Shown here in pieces: positions 54,553 to 61,152 of a stretch of 64,000 nucleotides of DNA. Position 1 is the first letter of the stretch, and every line of letters begins with the position of its first letter. The stretch is from Streptomyces fildesensis (GTDB taxonomy: Bacteria; Actinomycetota; Actinomycetes; Streptomycetales; Streptomycetaceae). Below the pieces are notes generated by a model that did no database searches, was not told the origin of the DNA, and worked only from the letters and a program-made list of their open reading frames with translations. Location: NCBI RefSeq assembly GCF_016107395.1, contig NZ_JAAIKO010000009.1, positions 166,909 through 230,908 of the forward strand. The letters are read 5' to 3'. Position numbers and translations under genes: made by a program.

Positions 54553-54759
54553 ATGCTGATCGGCATTGACCACAATACGTGTATCGGCTCGGGGCAGTGC
54601 GTCCTGACGGCGCCTGACCTGTTCACCCAGGATGACGACGGGTACTCCCGGCTCGTACCCGGAGGTACTGAGGTAGCGACGCGGCGGCAGGCGGCGGAGG
54701 CCGCCCTGTCGTGTCCTGTACGGGCCATCGCCGTGGCGGACGAGCCGTCCGCCAACTGA
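54553..54759 (+). CDS. [3Fe-4S]-type ferredoxin, P450 partner
   Basis: 68 aa, ATG 54553 behind GGAGAG. Cluster ligands lie in CIGSGQC (Cys10, Cys16) and SCPVRAI (Cys near 54). The middle cysteine of a 4Fe cluster is replaced, giving a [3Fe-4S] ferredoxin of the kind paired with Streptomyces P450s. It is convergent with the P450 gene next door. Confidence 0.92.
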   Translation: MLIGIDHNTCIGSGQCVLTAPDLFTQDDDGYSRLVPGGTEVATRRQAAEAALSCPVRAIAVADEPSAN

Positions 54760-54824
54760 GCGGGACAGCGGAGTGATGGGGTCGCCCGGCACCGGTCGGC
54801 CCCCTCACCCCGCGACCGGCCGGC

Positions 54825-56117
54825 TCAGGCCCGCAGCCGAAGGCGCAGCGAGTTCAGCCGCCAGCTGCCGGGGAGCAGCGCGCGGTCCCACCCCGCGTCA
54901 CCGTCGGCCGGCGCCAGATCAGGGTAGTGCTCCAGCAGCTTGGCGAAGGCCGCCTCGCCCTCCTGCCGGGCCAGCGTGGCACCCAGGCAGTAGTGGATAC
55001 CGTGACCGAACCCCACGTGGTTCTCGGCCTGTCCGTCCTGGTGGCGCGTGACGTCCAGCCGGTCCGGGTCCGGGTACTGGCGCGGGTCGAAGTTGGCGGA
55101 CACCAGCACCAGTTGGACCGCGTCGCCACGAGCAATGCGCGTCCCGGAGATCTCCAGCTCCTCGGCGGCGTAGCGCAGCCGTGCCACCTGCACCGAACCG
55201 CACCAGCGCATCAGCTCGTGGACCGCGCGCGGAATCAGCGACGGGTCCTTGCGCAGTTGCTCGAGCTGGTCGCGGTGGGTGAGCAGTGCCGCGGTGCCGT
55301 TGCCGATCAGATGCGCGCTCGTCTCGTGCCCGGCCAGCACCAGGGTCACGATCATGGTGACCATCTCGATGTCGCTGAGCCGGCTGCCGTCGTCGTCCTG
55401 GGCCCGGATCAGCGCGCTCAGCAGATCGTCCCCCAGCGCGGCGCGGCGCTGCTCGATCAGTGCATGGCAGTAGTCGATCATGACCGGGAACGAGTGCTGC
55501 AGCCGTTCGGGCCGCATCGACACCAGATCGCCTCCCCACACCCGCCACCGTTCGAGATCGATCGTCGGGATGCCGACCAGCTCACAGATCACGGTGATCG
55601 ACAGTGGATACGCGAAATGCTCCAGGAAGTCGACCGCACCGTCCTGTTCATGGTCCGGGAGCTCGGCGAGCAGCCGGTCGGCGATCCGCTCGATGTCCGG
55701 CCGCAGGTCGAGGATGCGGCGAGCCGCGAAAGCCCGGGTGACCAGGCGCCGCAGTCTGGGGTGGTCCGGCGGGTCGCTGTCCAGGATGGAGCCGAGCAGA
55801 TAGGCCCGCAGATGTTCGGGGACGTTGAGCAGGTCCATCATGCTCTCGCGTGGATCCGTGCCGCCCTCGCCCGGAACGTGGGAGGGCGTGTTGAGGAATC
55901 GGGGGTCGCGCAGCACGGCGCGGACGTCGTCGAAGCGGGTCACGAACCACACCGGGGTGCCGTCGACGAACCGGCCGCGGACCACCGGGCTCTGCTCGCG
56001 CATCCGCCCGTACCCGCTGAACGGGTCCGCGAGCAGGTCCGGGTCCATCATGTGCGGGCCGACGGGGCACGTCGCGCCCCCGCCGGTCGACGAGGTGCCG
56101 TGGGTAGTGAGGGACAT
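54825..56117 (-). CDS. Cytochrome P450 of the actinomycin-type cluster
   Basis: 430 aa, ATG 56117. I-helix VLAGHETSAHL (about 258), ExxR motif ELMR (about 300) and haem loop VGFGHGIHYCLGATLAR (about 365) are intact. Last gene of the chromophore operon, beside a ferredoxin. Two roles fit known actinomycin biology: 3-hydroxylation of kynurenine (no FAD-type kynurenine 3-monooxygenase is seen in this window), or oxidation of a proline in the peptide, as in actinomycin X-type producers. The sequence does not decide between them. Confidence 0.92.
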   Translation of the reverse strand: MSLTTHGTSSTGGGATCPVGPHMMDPDLLADPFSGYGRMREQSPVVRGRFVDGTPVWFVTRFDDVRAVLRDPRFLNTPSHVPGEGGTDPRESMMDLLNVPEHLRAYLLGSILDSDPPDHPRLRRLVTRAFAARRILDLRPDIERIADRLLAELPDHEQDGAVDFLEHFAYPLSITVICELVGIPTIDLERWRVWGGDLVSMRPERLQHSFPVMIDYCHALIEQRRAALGDDLLSALIRAQDDDGSRLSDIEMVTMIVTLVLAGHETSAHLIGNGTAALLTHRDQLEQLRKDPSLIPRAVHELMRWCGSVQVARLRYAAEELEISGTRIARGDAVQLVLVSANFDPRQYPDPDRLDVTRHQDGQAENHVGFGHGIHYCLGATLARQEGEAAFAKLLEHYPDLAPADGDAGWDRALLPGSWRLNSLRLRLRA

Positions 56118-56143
56118 GGTCGGCTCCGGTTCTCGCTGGGGCG

Positions 56144-57184
56144 TCACTTGACCGCGCTGATCACGCCGTGCGGGGTCCACCGGCCGCCTGGGAGCCGCTC
56201 GGCCTTCGCGAATCCGGCCGCGGCGAACCACTCCTCGTACTGGCCCCAGCGATAGATGGTGCTGCTCGCGGCGGGCAGGGTCGCGAAGTAGACGTTGTCG
56301 AGCGCCGCGTACAGGGGTCCGTCGCCGCTGTCGTCGGACATGGCGTTGAACACCAGCACCCGTCCGCCGTCCGGCAGGGCCGCGTAGGCCTTGCCCAGCA
56401 GGCGCACGTTCTGCTCCGGCGACCAGATCACCAGCTGGTTGGCGAACAACACGCAGTCGTGCCCTGCGGGGTAGGCGTCGGCGAAGATGTCGGCCTCGCG
56501 TACGGAGATCCGGTCGCTCAGGCCGTGCTCGGCTACCTTGCGGCGGGCGATCTCCACGGTCCCCGGCAGGTCGAGGACGGTGAACTCGACCCCCGGATTC
56601 GCCTGTGCGAGGGCGATGGCGTTCACACCGTCGCCGCCGCCGACGTCGAGTACCCGGCGCACTCCGGTCAGGTCGGCCTTCTCGAGCAGGATGGGGTTCG
56701 ACAGCCGGGACCAGGACCGCATGCAGCGGTAGAACAGCTGCTCCAGGTCCGGATCGGCCGACAGCCGGTGGTACAGGTCGGTGCCGGTTCCCTTGACCCG
56801 CCGCAGGCCGATGTTGGTATTGGCGCGCAGTGAGTCCGTGAAGTCGACTTCGGCGGGGCGCACGATCCGCTCCTCGTACTCGATGAGGTCCTCGATGATG
56901 TCCCACGTTCCGTCCGCGAACATGCCGCTCAGGACATCGGCGTTGCGGTAGAGGTCGTCCTGGCGGGTCGTCAGCTGCAGCGCGGTGGTGCCCAGGAGCA
57001 GGATCTGGGTCGGGCGGTCCGCCAGACCGAGCTCTTCCCCGATCTCCTGCGCCGTCAGCCCCGGCTTCTGGTGGAGGAGCGGGAACAGGCCCAGGTTGCG
57101 GCCGGCGTTGAGCATCTGGAAGGCCGACGAACCGAAGAGGATCTGGACCAGACCATCGGTGGTGAGCGGGGACGGGTCTGACAT
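56144..57184 (-). CDS. SAM-dependent methyltransferase, likely 3-hydroxykynurenine C4-methyltransferase
   Basis: 346 aa, ATG 57184. The N-terminal dimerisation domain (LFGSSAFQMLNAGRNLGLFP) and SAM-binding core VRRVLDVGGGDGVNAIALAQ (about 178) followed by FTVLDLPGT place it in the hydroxyneurosporene/O-methyltransferase-like family. This family includes SibL and the actinomycin enzymes that methylate C4 of 3-hydroxykynurenine. Position between kynureninase and P450 in a chromophore operon supports that role. Substrate specificity is inferred from context. Confidence 0.85.
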   Translation of the reverse strand: MSDPSPLTTDGLVQILFGSSAFQMLNAGRNLGLFPLLHQKPGLTAQEIGEELGLADRPTQILLLGTTALQLTTRQDDLYRNADVLSGMFADGTWDIIEDLIEYEERIVRPAEVDFTDSLRANTNIGLRRVKGTGTDLYHRLSADPDLEQLFYRCMRSWSRLSNPILLEKADLTGVRRVLDVGGGDGVNAIALAQANPGVEFTVLDLPGTVEIARRKVAEHGLSDRISVREADIFADAYPAGHDCVLFANQLVIWSPEQNVRLLGKAYAALPDGGRVLVFNAMSDDSGDGPLYAALDNVYFATLPAASSTIYRWGQYEEWFAAAGFAKAERLPGGRWTPHGVISAVK

Positions 57185-57248
57185 GGCTACTCCGTATCGG
57201 ATGAGGTGGAGGGGTTCGGGGGCGAGGCGCTGGGCATCGACCGGGATG

Positions 57249-58511
57249 TCATGTCACTCGGGCCAGACCGGCAGGCCGGGACAGATAGGTCCGCCGTTCG
57301 GCGACCTCGCGGAGGCGGTCCATCGCGTCCCAGATCTCGGTGTACCGGGTGTAGAGCGGGGACGGTCCGAGCCGCAGCCGGTCCGGGGTCCGGTAGTCGC
57401 TGATGACCTTCGCGTCCGCAGCGAGCGTCTGGCAGATCCGCCAGGCGTCCGGGTGGTGCAGCGACACATGTGAACCGCGCTGCTCCGCCGCGGTAGGTGA
57501 GGCCGGTCTGAATCCCAGCGGGGTCAGCCAGGCAGCTGCCAGATCGGCGACCAGCTGGCTCAGGAGCAGGCCCTTGGCCCGGATCTGAGCCACACCGGCC
57601 TGCTCGACAAGGGTGAGACCCGGGTCGATTGCCGCCAGCGACAGCAGCGGTGGTGTGCTCACCAAGAACCGCTCGATGCCGGGTACGGGGTCGTAGGAGG
57701 GGCCCATCCGGAACTGATCCCGCTGTCCGAACCAGCCCCAGATCGGCTGCCGTAGCTGGGTCTGTACCTCACGTCGCACATAGAGGTAGGCGGGTGAGCC
57801 CGGTCCGCCGTTGAGGTACTTGTACGTGCAGCCGACGGCGAGCTCCGCGCCGGTCGCCGCCAGTTCCACGGGAACGGCTCCGGCCGCGTGCGACAGGTCC
57901 CACAGGACCCGGGTGCCGACCGAGCGGGCCAGCTCGTTCACCCTCGCCATGTCCAGCAGCGCGCCGCTGCGGTACGACACCAGCGAGAGCACCACCAGCG
58001 CGACGTCCTGGTCCAGGGCGGAGCGCAACCGGTCGAGGTCGATGCCGCCGTCGAGGTCGGAGGGGACATGGTGCAGGCGCAGCCCGCGCTGCGCGGCCAG
58101 GCCCTGCAGGACGTACCGGTTGGTCGGGAAGTCTTCGGCGTCCATCAGGACGGTACCGCGCCCCGGCGCGGCCTCCAGCGCGGCGCCGGCCAGCTTGTAC
58201 AGGTTGACCGACGTGGAGTCGGAGACCACCACCTCACCGGAGCGGGCCCCGAGCACGTGCTCGGCGAGACGGTCACCGAGCCGGCTGCCCCAGTCGATCC
58301 AGTCCTGCCAGGAACGCACCAGCCCCTCGCCCCAGCCCTGCTCCACCACCGCGCGCAGGTGGTCCGGGGTGGCCGTGGGCATTCTGCCCAGCGAGTTGCC
58401 GTCCAGATAGATCAGCTCCGGGTCGGCGATGACGAACCGCTCACGAAACGCGGCCAGGGGATCGGCCGCGTCCAGCTCCTCGGCCGCCGCGCGAGGGATG
58501 CCGCCTTCCAT
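57249..58511 (-). CDS. Kynureninase, pathway-specific (hydroxykynureninase)
   Basis: 420 aa, ATG 58511. PLP fold type I. The N-terminal IYLDGNSLGRMP and VVVSDSTSVNLYK are kynureninase hallmarks, WDLSHAAGAVPV supplies the pyridine-N Asp, and the PLP-lysine is in CTYKYLNGGPGSPAYLYV (about 230-247). It would cleave 4-methyl-3-hydroxykynurenine to 4-methyl-3-hydroxyanthranilic acid plus alanine. The gene lies in the same operon as TDO and formamidase. Confidence 0.93.
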   Translation of the reverse strand: MEGGIPRAAAEELDAADPLAAFRERFVIADPELIYLDGNSLGRMPTATPDHLRAVVEQGWGEGLVRSWQDWIDWGSRLGDRLAEHVLGARSGEVVVSDSTSVNLYKLAGAALEAAPGRGTVLMDAEDFPTNRYVLQGLAAQRGLRLHHVPSDLDGGIDLDRLRSALDQDVALVVLSLVSYRSGALLDMARVNELARSVGTRVLWDLSHAAGAVPVELAATGAELAVGCTYKYLNGGPGSPAYLYVRREVQTQLRQPIWGWFGQRDQFRMGPSYDPVPGIERFLVSTPPLLSLAAIDPGLTLVEQAGVAQIRAKGLLLSQLVADLAAAWLTPLGFRPASPTAAEQRGSHVSLHHPDAWRICQTLAADAKVISDYRTPDRLRLGPSPLYTRYTEIWDAMDRLREVAERRTYLSRPAGLARVT

Positions 58512-58624
58512 TGCTGCTCCTTGTCTGTCGTGTGGCTGGGCAGGTTGTGGCTGGGCAGGTCGTGTCCTGCGGGATCCTTCGCTGTGCCGCTCGCGGGTGC
58601 CGAACGCCTGATGCCGCGCGTCGG

Positions 58625-59524
58625 TCAGAGCGTCGAGCGCACCGCCCACAGTTCCGGGAAGAAGCGGTGCTCGCTGATCCGGGCCAGCCAGGACACGCCG
58701 TCGGTGCCGCCGGTGCCCGGTTTGGCGCCCAGCATCCGTTGCACGGTCACCAGGTGGGTGTAGCGCCAGCGGGCGAACTGGTCAGCGGTGTCCATGAGTG
58801 CCTCGGCGAGCAGATGCAGGTCACGGTGACGGATCGGATCCTGGTACACCGCCCGCCAGGCCGCCTCGACCTCCTCGCCGGCCCGATACGGCTGCGCGGC
58901 GTCACGGGCCGGGACGTCGTCCCCAGCCAGCAGCCCACGGCGGGCCAGCAGCGCGAGCGCCTCGTCGTACAGACTCGGCTCGTGCAGTTGATTCAGCACC
59001 TCGTGGTAGGTGACCGAGCCGCGGTGCGGCTCCACCATCCCCGGGTTCTTGTTGCCGAGCAGGAACTCCAACCGCCGGTAGCCGGCCGACTGGAAACCGG
59101 ACGCGGAACCGAGGACGTCCCGGAACTCGGCGAACTCCACGGGCGACAGTACGGAGAACGTCTCCCAGGACACCAGAAGGACCTGCTGCACCCGGGCCGA
59201 TCGGCGCAGTGTCCACAGCGCGTCGTCGAGCTGGTCCTTGCGCAACTGGTCACGCGACGTGCTGAATTCTGTGTGCAGCAGCTTGAACAGCAGCTCCTTG
59301 ACCTGGCTCATGATGATGAAGCCCGGCTCGGTGTCCGCCGTGCTGAGCGGATGCTGCAGCGCAAGCAACGCATCCATCTGCGCGTAGTGCGCGTATGCGG
59401 TGCTGCCCGGAGGTGACGCGTCCGACGGCTGAACCGTCGGCGCGGCCACCGTGGCGTCCTTCGGGTGCGCTGGTGCGCCGCCGGTGAACGGGCACCCGGT
59501 GCCGGCGCTCTGCTCGGCGGTCAT
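58625..59524 (-). CDS. Tryptophan 2,3-dioxygenase, pathway-specific
   Basis: 299 aa, ATG 59524, overlapping the formamidase stop (ATGA). Haem-pocket and substrate motifs: HYAQMDALLALQHPLS, FIIMSQVKELLFKLLHTE, SGFQSAGYRRLEFLLGNKN and the haem-ligand region WRYTHLVTVQRMLGAKPGTGG. Opens tryptophan to N-formylkynurenine, the first step to the chromophore. The first ~40 residues are Ala/Pro rich and not conserved. Confidence 0.95.
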   Translation of the reverse strand: MTAEQSAGTGCPFTGGAPAHPKDATVAAPTVQPSDASPPGSTAYAHYAQMDALLALQHPLSTADTEPGFIIMSQVKELLFKLLHTEFSTSRDQLRKDQLDDALWTLRRSARVQQVLLVSWETFSVLSPVEFAEFRDVLGSASGFQSAGYRRLEFLLGNKNPGMVEPHRGSVTYHEVLNQLHEPSLYDEALALLARRGLLAGDDVPARDAAQPYRAGEEVEAAWRAVYQDPIRHRDLHLLAEALMDTADQFARWRYTHLVTVQRMLGAKPGTGGTDGVSWLARISEHRFFPELWAVRSTL

Positions 59525-60432
59525 GTCGTGCTCCCTTCCAGTCCCATCTGCGCGAGGACGGCGCTCCCGAGCCGTGACGTGCGGACCCCCAGGTCGTAGG
59601 GAAGGTCGAAGTGATTGCGCCGGTCCGCGACGACCTCCGTCACCGCTGTCCGGGGCCGCAGCGCCCCCACCATCCGTTCGTGCTGCCGGATGTACTCCTC
59701 GGTCTCGTTGCCGCCGCGGGCGACCACGACCTTGGCCGGCCGCGCCGGCAGCAGAAGCAGCGGGCTGTTGCGCAGCGCCGCGGCCTCGTCCAGGCGCAGC
59801 GCCTCATTGACGTAGGACAGCCGGACGGGTTCGAGGTCGTAGATGCCGCTCAGCAGGACCGCTCCGGCGATCCGGCCGGACACGTCCGGGCCGTCGAACG
59901 GATCAGGCAGCAGCGCCATCGCGGCCAGCTGGGCGCCGGCCGAGGTCCCGCACAGGTGGAGGCGGTCCGGGGCGAATCCGAGTCCGTCCGCGTGCCGCAG
60001 CAGCCAGTCCACGCTGCGGCGCACCATCCCCGCCATCGTGTCGAGCCCGACATCAGGCGCCAGCCCGTACTCGACCACGGCGACCGCCGCGCCCGCCGCG
60101 AGCAGTGGCGGTGCCGGGAAGGCCGAATCGGCCCGGCCGAGCGCCTGCCAGTTCCCGCCGTGCACGAAGACCAGCAGGGGCGGGCGTCCCGTACCCGTAC
60201 CCGTACTCGTGCTCGTGCTCGTGCCGGGAAAGTAGTCGAGCGTCTCGGCGGGATGCGGTCCGTAGGCGAGACCGGTGAGCACTGGATGGTCGTGGCGGGC
60301 AGCTTCGCTCAGCCGCCGGTACTCGTCCAGATAGGCCGGCAGACTGCGCACGCGGGAGCTCGGCGAGTACTGCCGGTCCAGCGTGGCCCGATTCATGCCC
60401 CGGTACACGACGACGCCGGTCATCGCCGCCAC
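59521..60432 (-). CDS. Kynurenine formamidase (alpha/beta-hydrolase type)
   Basis: 303 aa from GTG 60432, or 300 aa from ATG 60423. Oxyanion HGGNWQ (about 90), nucleophile GTSAGAQLAAMAL (Ser about 163) and the C-terminal His in RNHFDLPYD (about 273) make a complete esterase triad. It hydrolyses N-formylkynurenine to kynurenine. A run of six-base repeats (60191-60226) encodes a Thr/Ser/Gly tract between LDYFPG and the oxyanion loop. Coupled to TDO by an ATGA overlap. Confidence 0.92.
   Translation of the reverse strand: MAAMTGVVVYRGMNRATLDRQYSPSSRVRSLPAYLDEYRRLSEAARHDHPVLTGLAYGPHPAETLDYFPGTSTSTSTGTGTGRPPLLVFVHGGNWQALGRADSAFPAPPLLAAGAAVAVVEYGLAPDVGLDTMAGMVRRSVDWLLRHADGLGFAPDRLHLCGTSAGAQLAAMALLPDPFDGPDVSGRIAGAVLLSGIYDLEPVRLSYVNEALRLDEAAALRNSPLLLLPARPAKVVVARGGNETEEYIRQHERMVGALRPRTAVTEVVADRRNHFDLPYDLGVRTSRLGSAVLAQMGLEGSTT
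60191..60226. repeat. Hexanucleotide repeat in the formamidase gene
   Basis: Six 6-bp units (GTACCC twice, GTACTC, GTGCTC twice, GTGCCG) on the plus strand. Copy changes keep the reading frame and only lengthen or shorten a Ser/Thr/Gly loop. Confidence 0.9.
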
Positions 60433-60462
60433 CCCGTCAGCTGTGATGCGTTGCCCATCCGC

Positions 60463-61095
60463 TCAGCCCCGCAGACCGTGGACGGCGGAGGCGTGCTCGT
60501 ACACCTTGGTCAAGAGCGGGTCGACGCCGTGTGCCGAATTCCGGTAGCGGATCCCGAAACGGCGTGCATACTCCTCGAACCAGTCTCTGCGATCGGCCAG
60601 GAACAGCACGTCGTGGATGGCCATCGAGCGGATCGCCACCATCGGCACCGGGGCCCAACTGACCTCGAATGCCGGGTTGCGGGCCGCCTTCTCACGGCAC
60701 TTCTCGTGGAACTGCCCGAGCATCAGCCCGCGGCGCACGCTCTCGGGCTTCAGCGCGCTGTGCGCGGCGTCCAGCAGGTGCAGGTGCTCGGGCGGCAGGT
60801 CCGGCAGTACGAGGAGGAGTGAGCGAAGGTTCGGATTGCCCGCCTTCCAGCCGACCTCGCTGAACTCGTCGAGACCGCAGCGGACGATCTCGTCGATGAG
60901 CGCCTGGCTCGGGGTGAGTCCGACGAGTCTGACTCTGATCTCCAGTGCGTCGGCGTCCTGGGCCGGGGCGACGAACGGGCACACCGGACCGGATCGCCCG
61001 AGTTCGCTGTGCGGTTGCCGGATGTAGCCGCTGAGCCAGCCCTCAACGGCCTCCAACGTTTTGTCCAGGTCGACAGAGAGCACGTCGGTCAACAT
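60463..61095 (-). CDS. Conserved unknown protein downstream of the NRPS (possibly DUF6875)
   Basis: 210 aa, ATG 61095 with GAGGAC upstream. A compact mixed alpha/beta protein; conserved-looking motifs are CPFVAPAQDADAL (about 39), FSEVGWKAGNPNLRSLLLVL (about 76), FHEKCREKAARNP (about 126) and PVPMVAIRSMAIHDVLFLAD (about 148). I do not know its function; the pattern recalls a family of domain-of-unknown-function proteins that occur beside NRPS genes. It sits between the NRPS and the chromophore genes in the same orientation (57 bp after the NRPS stop), so it probably acts in assembly or chromophore handling. No membrane helix or signal. Confidence 0.7.
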   Translation of the reverse strand: MLTDVLSVDLDKTLEAVEGWLSGYIRQPHSELGRSGPVCPFVAPAQDADALEIRVRLVGLTPSQALIDEIVRCGLDEFSEVGWKAGNPNLRSLLLVLPDLPPEHLHLLDAAHSALKPESVRRGLMLGQFHEKCREKAARNPAFEVSWAPVPMVAIRSMAIHDVLFLADRRDWFEEYARRFGIRYRNSAHGVDPLLTKVYEHASAVHGLRG

Positions 61096-61152
61096 CGAAA
61101 TCAGTCCTCGCAGACAGTGAGTGGAAGGAACCTCAAGTGCGGCCGGCGGGCG

